A stretch of 8,895 nt of DNA from Acidobacteriaceae bacterium (GTDB lineage Bacteria; Acidobacteriota; Terriglobia; Terriglobales; Acidobacteriaceae): NCBI GenBank assembly GCA_003140785.1, contig PLKY01000087.1, positions 1-8,895 of the forward strand, read 5' to 3'. Below are positions 1 through 5,910 of the stretch, piece after piece. The position numbers and the translations under genes are program-made. A model generated the notes under the pieces. It saw only the letters and a program-made list of their open reading frames with translations. It was not told the DNA's origin and searched no databases. Each line of letters opens with the position of its first letter. Position 1 is the stretch's first letter.

Positions 1-376
1 ATGCGGCGGCGAGTCTAGGAATTTAGAGGCTTGCCACTGCGCTACACCAAGACAAAGAAAGAACCTCACTTGCGGGAAAAAGGCCTTCTCGTAAGTCAGC
101 CCTCCTCGCGCTCTTCCCTTCACTTCTGATCTCTCGACTTCATTTCTTCGCTCTGAAGCAGTCGGCCTTTCAAAGCTCTTCCCTGCCCTTTCCCTCAGCG
201 CTTAGGCCCACCTTCCGCACGCACGAAAGAGAATCCGCACACACGAGAATCCGCGTCCGGCAAATTCCGCCGGATTAGACGCTCACCGAACCATCGCGCA
301 GAGCCAAACCCACTACAAGCCAAAATGCAAAAGGTTCGCGCCGCATTTTTCAGTCAATGAGTCCTCAGATATATGA
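1..376. other. Left flank with no recognisable gene
   Basis: I see no convincing coding region on either strand. Much of 90-210 is pyrimidine-rich on the + strand. A 10-base word (GAGAATCCGC) occurs twice close together around 230-255. CCGGC at 257-261 can pair with GCCGG at 269-273 across a 7-base loop. None of this is strong enough to name as a regulatory element. The stretch presumably holds the promoter of the zinc-ribbon gene that starts at 392, but no clear -35/-10 pair is visible. Confidence 0.5.
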
Positions 377-378
377 AT

Positions 379-382
379 GGAG
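379..382 (+). promoter_or_regulatory. Shine-Dalgarno GGAG that selects the 392 start
   Basis: GGAG lies 9 bases before the ATG at 392. The earlier in-frame ATG at 377 overlaps this motif and has no ribosome binding site of its own. The 392 start also puts the first cysteine at residue 32, close to residue 34 in the paralogue at 3489-3938. The same GGAG plus 9-base spacing precedes the ATG at 2387. Confidence 0.55.
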
Positions 383-391
383 ATCGATTCG

Positions 392-865
392 ATGAATCAG
401 ACGCAATACAACGCAATCATGAATGACATTTGCCGAAAGTTGGAAGTAGAAGACGAATGGCGAAAGAAATCGGCTGGAAAAGTCTGCTGCAGATGCAGCA
501 CGCCGCTGCCGGGCCCCTATACCTTCCGAAGCCGGCAATGCGAACGCTGTGCGCCACCAGGCACGCGTCCCATCAAGATGTGCTTCGAGCTTAAAGTCGG
601 GTGGCATTGCCGCTTTCTCGAAAAGGATCAAAAGACCACGGTAGGAAGTTGCTTCATATTTCGTGATCCTGCAAGTATCCGCACCTTGGCCGAACGCGGA
701 CTTGGCTTCGTCACCGGCAATACGAGACGTGCTTTCGAGCATGCTATCAAGCGTGGCAGAGGCGGAATTTGGCTGCAACTAACCGAGGAGCAGTATCGAA
801 TCCTTCTCGCAACACAAGTGACCGGAACGACTTCAAATGGCGAGCCCGGCGCCGGGAGCACTTGA
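392..865 (+). CDS. Four-cysteine zinc-ribbon protein, copy 1
   Basis: This encodes a 157-aa protein of unknown function. Seen: a CX2C-X14-CX2C motif (C32, C35, C50, C53), the usual layout of a structural zinc site. It is followed by a GWHCRF block (70-75), an FIFR block (88-91) and a GRGGIWL block (122-128) leading into LTEEQY. The same cysteine spacing and blocks recur in the 149-aa protein at 3489-3938, with GRGGIWL at the identical residue numbers, so the two are paralogues. There is no signal peptide or membrane segment, so it is probably cytoplasmic. A Prim-Pol-like gene follows 178 bp downstream on the same strand. A role in nucleic-acid or protein binding is inference from the zinc ribbon alone. 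The last codons carry a perfect 12-bp palindrome (845-856). An ATG at 377 is an alternative start. Confidence 0.75.
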   Translation: MNQTQYNAIMNDICRKLEVEDEWRKKSAGKVCCRCSTPLPGPYTFRSRQCERCAPPGTRPIKMCFELKVGWHCRFLEKDQKTTVGSCFIFRDPASIRTLAERGLGFVTGNTRRAFEHAIKRGRGGIWLQLTEEQYRILLATQVTGTTSNGEPGAGST

Positions 866-1033
866 TGATTCTGTCGACCCTTTTGCGCCGTTATCCTCGC
901 AGTCATTTGAAACGCCACTGAGAGCGAATTTCCCCTCGCAGTTGCAACCGAGGGTCACGCCTCTCGTCTCCAAATTTTAAACACAACTGGAGCCACGCCT
1001 ATCTCACGAGATGGTTGCGGTTCTTAACTCCAT

Positions 1034-1037
1034 AGGA
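1034..1037 (+). promoter_or_regulatory. Shine-Dalgarno AGGA supporting the 1044 start
   Basis: AGGA sits 6 bases before the in-frame ATG at 1044. The earlier ATG at 1011 has a GGAG only about 22 bases upstream, too far for efficient initiation. The 1044 start is therefore preferred. Confidence 0.45.
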
Positions 1038-1043
1038 CAGATT

Positions 1044-1694
1044 ATGAAATCTGAAGAAGAATTTCTCAGAAGTTTCCATCGTGATCGGGTTTCAGCGTCA
1101 GCGAATCTCGATCTGTCATCAGCCCATTCTCCCGAGATCGAGATGGATTCAACCTTGACCTCCGCAGTTAGCCGCGAGTGGTACATTGCGCCCGTCCTCG
1201 CGCGAAGCAGGTACTTCTCCCGTCAGGCACTCGCAGGTGATCCAACTCTAGACTTTGTACAGGTCTGTGACTGGGTCAGGGAATACACCTCGGACGGATG
1301 CAATTGGGCCGTCGAGACCGGCGCAAGATCCGGCCTGCTCATTCTGGAATTCGACTATGAAGTCGGACGGCAGACACTGCGGGATCTGAGTAAAGACGAC
1401 AAGTCCTGGTGTAAGACTCTCCAATTCACAGACCTCAACTCACGTTTTGTATGTTTCCGCAAATCAGGCCGACGCACTCACATAGTGGGAAGAGACCTTC
1501 CCGGAATCCAAATTCACTGGGACAATCTAGTTCTCATCCCACCAAGTGTGCTTAACTCGGGCGCACAGATCGCATACCTCAATCCCGGTACACGAGTACT
1601 GGACCTGCCGGACTGGCTTCTCGATGTGCGGCGGATCAGGACCAAAACAAAGAGCACTTCACAAGATGACGAAGGAGATTACGCAGCTGCGTAG
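1044..1694 (+). CDS. Prim-Pol-like protein (divergent bifunctional primase/polymerase N-terminal domain)
   Basis: The 216-aa protein resembles the archaeo-eukaryotic primase (Prim-Pol) domain at the N-terminus of bifunctional DNA primase/polymerases. Seen, in order: CNWAVETG (86-93), corresponding to the family's N-x-G-x-x-TG segment; LILEFD (to D104), in the position of the acidic DxD motif but with Glu for the first Asp; LIPPS (to S168), matching the conserved PPS loop; and a closing WLLD (191-194) followed by a charged tail. The domain stands alone, with no helicase or second domain. A degraded paralogue at about 2998-3393 shares CNWAVETG, HW, PPS and WLLD. The Asp-to-Glu change and the lack of a clear metal-binding histidine leave catalysis uncertain. 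Assignment is from recalled family motifs; a profile search could move it to a related unnamed family. ATG 1011 would add 11 residues. Confidence 0.55.
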   Translation: MKSEEEFLRSFHRDRVSASANLDLSSAHSPEIEMDSTLTSAVSREWYIAPVLARSRYFSRQALAGDPTLDFVQVCDWVREYTSDGCNWAVETGARSGLLILEFDYEVGRQTLRDLSKDDKSWCKTLQFTDLNSRFVCFRKSGRRTHIVGRDLPGIQIHWDNLVLIPPSVLNSGAQIAYLNPGTRVLDLPDWLLDVRRIRTKTKSTSQDDEGDYAAA

Positions 1695-2321
1695 TTCAGC
1701 GCGCGGAGCGGCGCAAGGCACTCCTCCGCAACTCATCGGCATGTTTCAACGTGTCTCGACCGGTCACTGAATTCCCCCGATCAATAACGCCCCTCGCGAA
1801 ACCGGCCTTGATGAAGCAGCTTCTCAATTAGTTCCGGCACTGCCCCAGACTCCGTCCGGTACAAACTGCAAACGGCGCTGCGGCTGTGAAATGGAAACCC
1901 CGCGTCGAATCGCGTACAGATGTAATGTCTGCACGTCGTGGACTGGAAGGCCGAAACGTTTCTGGCCGAACAGTGAAACAGCAAAGGCATCTAGCGCGCT
2001 TCAGAAGGATTCAAGGCTGAATCTTCATGCGTGTCCGGTGGCAGCTGGCATTTGGCATGTCGGACACGAAAAACGGAAGACGGTAGCAGCGGGAGCGTCG
2101 GAATAGAAATGCATATAGTGATCTTGTCAAAATGGCGAACCTTTACCCTGCGTGGCTGTTCCCAATCTGTACCCAATTCTCCAATCGGGTTCCATGCACT
2201 TTTGGCCACCGGGCGCTGCGGCGCACCAATTCTCTTGAAAGGAGAAAATCGACCACTTTGGAATTTACCCCATTCTGCCGGATGGGCTGAACTGCACTAA
2301 CTCAATTCACAACTAACCCGC
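1695..2321 (+). other. Long gap with a startless cysteine-rich frame and one 62-bp repeat
   Basis: No confident gene occurs here. One + frame is open from 1771 to 2106 and encodes C-x3-C-x-C and then RCNVC (codons about 1855-1935), which looks like a damaged zinc finger. It has no ATG, GTG or TTG before an ATG at 1891 that lacks a ribosome binding site. The end of that frame runs through the 62-bp repeat at 2041-2102. The most economical reading is the remnant of another zinc-finger gene, perhaps related to the paralogues on either side. I see nothing recognisable in 2107-2321. Confidence 0.35.
2041..2102 (+). repeat. 62-bp direct repeat, copy 1
   Basis: This matches 3989-4050 at 56 of 62 positions without gaps, starting GCAGCTGGCATTTGGCATG and ending GTCGGA. 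Similarity stops abruptly on both sides. Both copies follow a zinc-ribbon or Prim-Pol-like gene at the end of a duplicated half. Because the copies end reading frames in similar ways they look like conserved peptides, but the nucleotide identity explains this. Confidence 0.85.
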
Positions 2322-2373
2322 GGCCCGCCGCTCGTTGCCCAAAAGGCTTCGAAGCGTCGGGCCGTTTCGTTTT
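2322..2373 (+). terminator. Possible rho-independent terminator
   Basis: GGCCCG (2322-2327) pairs with CGGGCC (2358-2363) and CGCT (2329-2332) pairs with AGCG (2353-2356), with one mismatch between. This gives an 11-position GC-rich stem with a 20-base loop that itself contains the palindrome GCTTCGAAGC (2346-2355). A T-rich run (TTTCGTTTT) follows to 2373. The loop is longer than usual and the T run is interrupted. It lies just before the GGAG and ATG of the next gene, so it could instead be a leader structure. Confidence 0.4.
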
Positions 2374-2386
2374 GGAGACGAACTCT

Positions 2387-2692
2387 ATGGAACTCGAAGG
2401 ATCTTTCCCTCAATTCGGAAGGAGCACAGACAACAACACGGACCCGAACCAGGCCGAAATTTGCGACCCGCCTACGTGGCTGTCGACCTCCGAACTGGAG
2501 GACGAACTGCAAGCGGCCATATGTCAGGCCACGACCGACGGTGAGATGGACCCCGCGCTGGCAGAGATCGATGCCTATTTTGCGCACGACGATAAAGAGG
2601 CCCCGACCGCGTACAGGCGGTCGCTTCTTCGGCTCCTCGGCCTTCTGCGGCCGCAGCTGGCCGACCTGCTTGGCCGGCCCTCAACCAAGTAG
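2387..2692 (+). CDS. Small acidic protein of unknown function
   Basis: This is a 101-aa protein I do not recognise. The ATG at 2387 is preceded by GGAG with 9-base spacing. An upstream in-frame TTG at 2372 lies too close to that motif to use it. The N-terminal two thirds are rich in Glu, Asp and Gln with no cysteine cluster. The C-terminal part (about residues 75-95) is a Leu/Arg-rich amphipathic helix (RRSLLRLLGLL). Directly after the stop, a coding-like frame continues in the -1 phase to 2895, so this gene may be the front part of a longer, frameshifted protein of about 170 residues. It sits between the two duplicated zinc-ribbon/Prim-Pol halves. Function is unknown. Confidence 0.55.
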   Translation: MELEGSFPQFGRSTDNNTDPNQAEICDPPTWLSTSELEDELQAAICQATTDGEMDPALAEIDAYFAHDDKEAPTAYRRSLLRLLGLLRPQLADLLGRPSTK

Positions 2693-2895
2693 GGCAGAGC
2701 GGCCTGGGCTCTTTATCTTTATTCGACACCAAGCGCGAAGGTGACCGAGCATCTGGCGAAGGTCAGGAAGTGGTGGAAGTCGCGGAGAACCTGATCGAAT
2801 CCGGTCTGTTCTTCGCTCGGATGCTCCTGGAAGTGGGGCGGAACGAGCATACTTCCCAATTGGCTACAAACCGACCGGAAGAGGGTGACGACTGA
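2693..2895 (+). pseudogene. Out-of-frame continuation of the preceding gene
   Basis: The -1 frame relative to the 2387-2692 gene is open from 2596 to the TGA at 2893-2895. From about 2690 it reads like real protein: FDTKREGDRASGEGQEVVEV followed by the helix NLIESGLFFARMLLEVG and an acidic EEGDD end. No ATG start with a ribosome binding site serves it (ATG 2821 would leave only the last 24 codons; GTG codons near 2770 lack proper spacing). I infer that it was once joined to the upstream gene and was separated by a single-base indel near 2680-2692. A canonical slippery heptamer is not visible, which argues against programmed frameshifting. Confidence 0.4.
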
Positions 2896-2997
2896 AACCG
2901 CCTCGCATCACTCAAGGCGGCCCCGTCAACACGTTTTCGGTTTCATCCCCGGATTGTCACGCGTGGATGCGATTCAAGAATCGAAGAGATCAAATGG

Positions 2998-3393
2998 ATG
3001 CATCGGATCGTTCCCACTTCCGACCCGTCTCGTCTTGTTCCGATCGCGCGCGAACATCCGGACTGCAACTGGGCGGTAGAGACCGGTAATGGGCTTCTCA
3101 TTTTCGAAGTCAACAGCGAGGCCGGCTCACCGGTTCTGCGCCACCTCTGTCAGAACGAATGGGATTGGCGCGAGACCTGCGTTTCCGCTCCGGAGCGACA
3201 GACTTCTTCGCCTTCCATCACGCCGCGCGCCACGTTCGTTTTCTGGGCAACCGGTTCCCCGAGCTGAAATCGCATTTGGAACGGCTCGGCCGTTCTCCTT
3301 CCTCCGTCATGGTTCGTCCTCGGGCCGCCAGTCGCCTATGTCTCGGATTGCGAGGCCCCGGTGCTGGATGCGCCGGCGTGGTTACTGGATTGA
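2998..3393 (+). pseudogene. Frameshifted second copy of the Prim-Pol-like gene
   Basis: This is a paralogue of the protein at 1044-1694, broken by two single-base changes. Frame 1 carries CNWAVETG and WDWRET. At about 3177 one base is missing and the match moves to the frame reading LRFRSGATDFFAF to FPELKSH. At about 3276 one extra T returns it to the first frame for WNGSAVLLPPS to APAWLLD and the TGA at 3391. With both indels corrected, the 33 residues between the TL and HW anchors align with copy 1 without gaps, and only one residue must be gapped before PPS. The acidic motif is IFEVN, so the catalytic aspartates are gone. Upstream of 2998 the frame stays open to 2896 but homology is not clear. 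A sequencing error is possible, though neither site is a long homopolymer. Confidence 0.7.
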
Positions 3394-3488
3394 CCAGGTG
3401 GCTGCCGAGCGACAGCGAAGTGAATACCGCACGAGCGACCGCTTCATAACTCAACACACACCCATCCAAGACAGAAAGCCGACCCACT

Positions 3489-3938
3489 ATGAATTACCTC
3501 TACATGCTCTATCGATTGCTTGTTCGTTTGCCTGGGCTCGGAAGAGTCCAGGCATTCGAAACCCGGATGCGCCTTGCGGGAAGAATCTGTTATTCCTGCG
3601 CCGGTCTTCTGCGACCGCCATACACCCGACAGGAGAGACACTGCCACGCCTGCAAACCTCATCGCGTCTTCATGTCGTTTGTTTACCTGAATGGATGGCG
3701 TTGCCGATTTCATGATGACGATCTGGCAAAGACACCCATTTTGAGCCTGCACATCTTTCGCACCCAGCAAAAGCTCTACGAGGCTGCGCGACGCGGGCAT
3801 GGCTTGAAGGATCTCGCTTCAGCTAGGTCGCTCGATGAGGCAATTGCGACAGGGCGAGGCGGAATATGGCTCGATTTGACGGACGAGCAATACTCGTCAG
3901 TAAAGATGACCCTCAAATGCAATCAGACCGCAGCCTAA
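3489..3938 (+). CDS. Four-cysteine zinc-ribbon protein, copy 2
   Basis: This is a 149-aa paralogue of the protein at 392-865. Seen: CX2C-X14-CX2C (C34, C37, C52, C55), NGWRCRF (68-74), HIFR (88-91), and GRGGIWL (122-128) followed by LTDEQY. The N-terminus before the zinc site differs from copy 1, being hydrophobic and arginine-rich rather than acidic, while the C-terminal half is best conserved. That suggests the common function lies in the zinc ribbon and the GRGGIWL domain. It follows the Prim-Pol-like pseudogene by 95 bp on the same strand, the reverse of the order in the first pair. No strong Shine-Dalgarno sequence precedes ATG 3489; ATG 3504 is an alternative. This copy is intact although its neighbour is broken, so it does not strictly need that partner. 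Confidence 0.72.
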   Translation: MNYLYMLYRLLVRLPGLGRVQAFETRMRLAGRICYSCAGLLRPPYTRQERHCHACKPHRVFMSFVYLNGWRCRFHDDDLAKTPILSLHIFRTQQKLYEAARRGHGLKDLASARSLDEAIATGRGGIWLDLTDEQYSSVKMTLKCNQTAA

Positions 3939-3988
3939 TCGACCCATCGGGAGCAGCGAAACCATGCGGCGGGAGATCGCGAATAGTT

Positions 3989-4050
3989 GCAGCTGGCATT
4001 TGGCATGGCGGACACGCAATACGGAAGACGGAAGCAGCGAGAACGTCGGA
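3989..4050 (+). repeat. 62-bp direct repeat, copy 2
   Basis: This is the second copy of the repeat at 2041-2102, 56/62 identical and ungapped, in the same orientation and starting 51 bp after the zinc-ribbon gene ends. The six differences are scattered. It lies immediately before the inverted repeat at 4058-4089. Confidence 0.85.
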
Positions 4051-4057
4051 CTAACAA

Positions 4058-4089
4058 GTACCTCCCTCGTTAAACCCTGAGTGAGGTAC
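4058..4089. repeat. Inverted repeat with 11-bp arms
   Basis: GTACCTCCCTC (4058-4068) and GAGTGAGGTAC (4079-4089) are complementary at 10 of 11 positions around a 10-base loop. A further GTACC occurs at 4103-4107. No T run follows, so a classical terminator is unlikely. It could be an operator for the XRE regulator 250 bp downstream, or the end of a small mobile repeat. Confidence 0.55.
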
Positions 4090-4331
4090 CCCCCGCTGAA
4101 AAGTACCGTCTTGTCGCGGCGCATTCGAACCCTTCGGTTAGCGTCGGCAATTAGAAACACGACTCAAAGACACTTCTCCTTCACCTAAACACCTCCCTGC
4201 CTTTTTCTCTCCTCCCGCTTGCCTTTCATAACAGCCACAACAGTCGGCCGCATCCCGCGTGTTTCCTGATCCCCGTCGCTGGTGAGATCGCCGATCGGAA
4301 CAACGCAACTGGTGTAGTGCCACAAAAACCA

Positions 4332-4337
4332 AAGGAG
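4332..4337 (+). promoter_or_regulatory. Shine-Dalgarno AAGGAG that decides a TTG start
   Basis: AAGGAG with 6-base spacing precedes TTG at 4344. The longer frame from GTG 4317 has no such site and would place this motif inside the coding region. Confidence 0.65.
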
Positions 4338-4343
4338 CACTCC

Positions 4344-4742
4344 TTGACTTTCGATACAGGCCTTGATTCCATCCGCTGCCCGATGTGCGGTCTCGTACAG
4401 TTCTGCACCTTATCCGCATCCGCGATCTGCAAGCGATGCCGGAGATCGCTTGTCCGTTACGTGACTCTCAACCTCTCTCCGAGAAATTTGGAGAAAGAGA
4501 ATAGCACTGAAGAATTCACTCGCGCATTCGGGCACATGATGCTCGCGATGAGACTCGATCGCCGCTGGACACAGGCAGAATGTGCGATTCGCCTCCATAC
4601 AAGCAGGTCCCATTTGTCTCGACTCGAGTCCGGTCGTCTCAGTCCTTCATTCTCCATGTTGTTTCGCGCAGCTCGCGTGTTTTCTGTCGACCGAGTGATC
4701 CTTCGCATCCGGATTCCCAGGACACCACCTCCGAAGTCATGA
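4344..4742 (+). CDS. Zinc-ribbon/XRE-family transcriptional regulator
   Basis: This is a 132-aa DNA-binding protein. Residues 12-32 form a zinc ribbon (CPMC then CKRC, CX2C-X13-CX2C), followed by a charged linker and an XRE/Cro-type helix-turn-helix at about 62-116. The signature is the WTQAECAIRLHTSRSHLSRL segment (from W75) and then ESGRLSPS, matching the family pattern of a recognition helix ending in LSRLExGRxxPS. It probably binds an operator as a dimer; the zinc ribbon may sense or stabilise. The TTG start is chosen for its AAGGAG at 6-base spacing; GTG 4317 would add 9 residues. It lies between the zinc-ribbon/Prim-Pol half and the unknown gene cluster from 5031, all on the same strand, so it could control either. 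The inverted repeats at 4058-4089 and 4748-4767 are candidate sites. Confidence 0.8.
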   Translation: MTFDTGLDSIRCPMCGLVQFCTLSASAICKRCRRSLVRYVTLNLSPRNLEKENSTEEFTRAFGHMMLAMRLDRRWTQAECAIRLHTSRSHLSRLESGRLSPSFSMLFRAARVFSVDRVILRIRIPRTPPPKS

Positions 4743-4747
4743 TCTGA

Positions 4748-4767
4748 ATGTGCCGGGTCTGGCACAT
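4748..4767 (+). other. Hairpin just after the XRE gene
   Basis: ATGTGCC (4748-4754) and GGCACAT (4761-4767) pair perfectly around a 6-base loop, starting 6 bases after the regulator's stop codon. The T run expected of an intrinsic terminator is absent. It may protect the mRNA 3' end or serve as a dyad operator. Confidence 0.4.
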
Positions 4768-4807
4768 CGATCACTCGATTCTCTGCTGCAAGAACCTGAA
4801 TCCATGA

Positions 4808-5008
4808 AATTCTTATCTTCCGCGGTTGAGCAAGGAAAGCAACCGCGGATGGCTGGTGGTGCCGCAAGAGCAATGCGTCTACATTTACTCGTCCAGTTCC
4901 GAGCCGCTGATATTTGATGGGGAGTTCGCGGCAGGTCAGGGTTTGTTCGTAGATTTTGCGATCATTCTTCCCGAAATCCGGAGTTTGGACGAGTACAAGA
5001 GAAGTTAA
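4808..5008 (+). pseudogene. C-terminal fragment of a Uma2-type endonuclease
   Basis: About 60 codons match the C-terminal end of Uma2 (DUF820) family proteins of the PD-(D/E)XK nuclease superfamily. Seen: RGWLVVPQEQCVYIYSSSSE, equivalent to the family's GWLIDP...VYVYR, then a segment ending FVDFAIILPEI, equivalent to LPGFxLDLxEI. Everything upstream is missing: the frame is closed by a TGA at 4805-4807, and the catalytic Asp, Glu and Lys residues of the nuclease fold lie in the lost part. The only start is a TTG at 4826 without a ribosome binding site. I read it as a deletion remnant, not an expressed gene. The family call rests on recalled motifs. Confidence 0.5.
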
Positions 5009-5030
5009 TGAGCGCGGGGTATCTCACTGC

Positions 5031-5270
5031 ATGACAGGCTCGAAATGCAAGCCGAAAGCAACCGATGAGGTCCGCAGAGCCATGGCCCGGGCCCGCAAGT
5101 TCCTTGCCGATCACGGAATTGATTGTGCTGCTCCAATCCATCGTGAGGATGCTGCACGTTTCATGGTTGAATTCGCAATACTCGAAAAGGAATTTTCGGA
5201 GGGAATGAGGTTGGTACGGAAAGTGATGCAGGACAGACATGATGCGCTACGAAAACTTGCAGGCTGCTAG
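5031..5270 (+). CDS. Small helical protein of unknown function
   Basis: This 79-aa protein is probably all-helical, with charged segments such as EVRRAMARARKF and EKEFSEGMRLVRKVMQDRH. It has no membrane segment or recognisable motif. It starts the + strand cluster that continues to 6135, and its last 32 bases overlap the next gene, suggesting translational coupling. The ATG at 5031 has only a weak purine-rich stretch upstream. The frame is open further up to a TTG at 4956, but that part overlaps the Uma2 fragment and does not look like protein. I do not recognise the family. Confidence 0.5.
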   Translation: MTGSKCKPKATDEVRRAMARARKFLADHGIDCAAPIHREDAARFMVEFAILEKEFSEGMRLVRKVMQDRHDALRKLAGC

Positions 5271-5661
5271 CGGCTCTAGCCCTTTCCTGAAAGCGTTCCC
5301 CAAAACGGACAGGGTGTGGGACGATACTGCCCAAACGGAGTGGGCCGACGATGTCGAGCGGCGGCTGCGCGCAGTCACGGCTCAAATCGATCCAAGACCA
5401 ATTTTGCGCGGCTACACCATTGAGCGTGCGGACAACTCCGTCGCCGTCTATACAGTCACTCCCAATCGGCTAATGAAACGGCACGTCGCAGCGCTCTCTC
5501 GAGGACAATGGCCGTATTGGGGCGAGATCGTGAAGGCAGTTCCCGAGCTTATTCATTCGCCGATTGGCTTCGATGCTTGGGTCAGTTGGGAATGGTGGCA
5601 GAAATGGGACGTCGAAGACGAGATGTCGCGGTTCCGCTTAGAGGATGGCATCTTTGAGTAA
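5239..5661 (+). CDS. Hypothetical protein, tryptophan-rich C-terminus
   Basis: This is a 140-aa protein of unknown function. The start is a double ATG (5239 and 5242) preceded by AGGA with suitable spacing, inside the end of the previous gene. The sequence looks like a compact soluble domain: a polar N-terminus, a central strand-rich stretch (GYTIERADNSVAVYTVTP), and a C-terminal part unusually rich in tryptophan (WPYWGEI, then WVSWEWWQKWD) with an acidic end. No cysteine motif, signal peptide or membrane segment is visible. The next gene starts 6 bases after its stop. Its place in a tight cluster ending in a gene cut by a recombinase relic suggests cargo of a former mobile element. Confidence 0.6.
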   Translation: MMRYENLQAASGSSPFLKAFPKTDRVWDDTAQTEWADDVERRLRAVTAQIDPRPILRGYTIERADNSVAVYTVTPNRLMKRHVAALSRGQWPYWGEIVKAVPELIHSPIGFDAWVSWEWWQKWDVEDEMSRFRLEDGIFE

Positions 5662-5667
5662 GTAGCT

Positions 5668-5907
5668 ATGAGCAACGAAATGAAAGTCCGGCTCGGCCAC
5701 CCAGTGGTGATCTTCATTCACAGCGTTGCACTCTTGCTGATCGGCTGTGCGATTGGCATGCATTGGCATCAGTCGCATTCAGCCGCAATTTGGATTGCCG
5801 TCTCGGGCGCGGTGCTCGTCGTAATCAACGAAATGATCTCTTGTTTTTGGTGGGTCTCGCTCACGGCCTGGTGGATTCGCAGGCACCGGCACTCTGGAGG
5901 TAGCTGA
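5668..5907 (+). CDS. Small two-helix membrane protein
   Basis: This is a 79-aa protein with two probable transmembrane helices, about residues 12-34 (VVIFIHSVALLLIGCAIGM) and 39-62 (AAIWIAVSGAVLVVINEMI), joined by a short histidine-containing loop. It has a basic, histidine-rich C-terminus (WIRRHRHSGG). The charge pattern suggests both ends face the cytoplasm. It starts 6 bases after the previous stop and ends 3 bases before the next start, so it belongs to the same transcription unit. Its 3' end carries GGAGGT, the ribosome binding site of the following gene. I do not recognise the family; an accessory or stress-related inner membrane protein is possible but unproven. Confidence 0.6.
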   Translation: MSNEMKVRLGHPVVIFIHSVALLLIGCAIGMHWHQSHSAAIWIAVSGAVLVVINEMISCFWWVSLTAWWIRRHRHSGGS

Positions 5908-5910
5908 TTT

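Noticed and set aside
845..856. Perfect 12-bp palindrome CCCGGCGCCGGG at the end of the first zinc-ribbon gene
   Set aside because: It lies inside the coding region before the stop and lacks a T run; a GC-rich palindrome of this length may be chance.
365..918. Two minus-strand open frames opposite the first zinc-ribbon gene
   Set aside because: They show no motifs or ribosome binding sites, while the + strand frame has a paralogue elsewhere in the window with conserved blocks.
2372..2700. Programmed -1 frameshifting in the 101-aa gene
   Set aside because: I could find no canonical slippery heptamer or clear downstream structure near the stop; simple mutation is the easier explanation, so the region is listed as a probable pseudogene continuation.
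2041..4054. A conserved peptide ending (AAGIWH...RKT) in two small frames
   Set aside because: The protein-level match is fully explained by the 62-bp nucleotide repeat; the frames upstream of it are unrelated.
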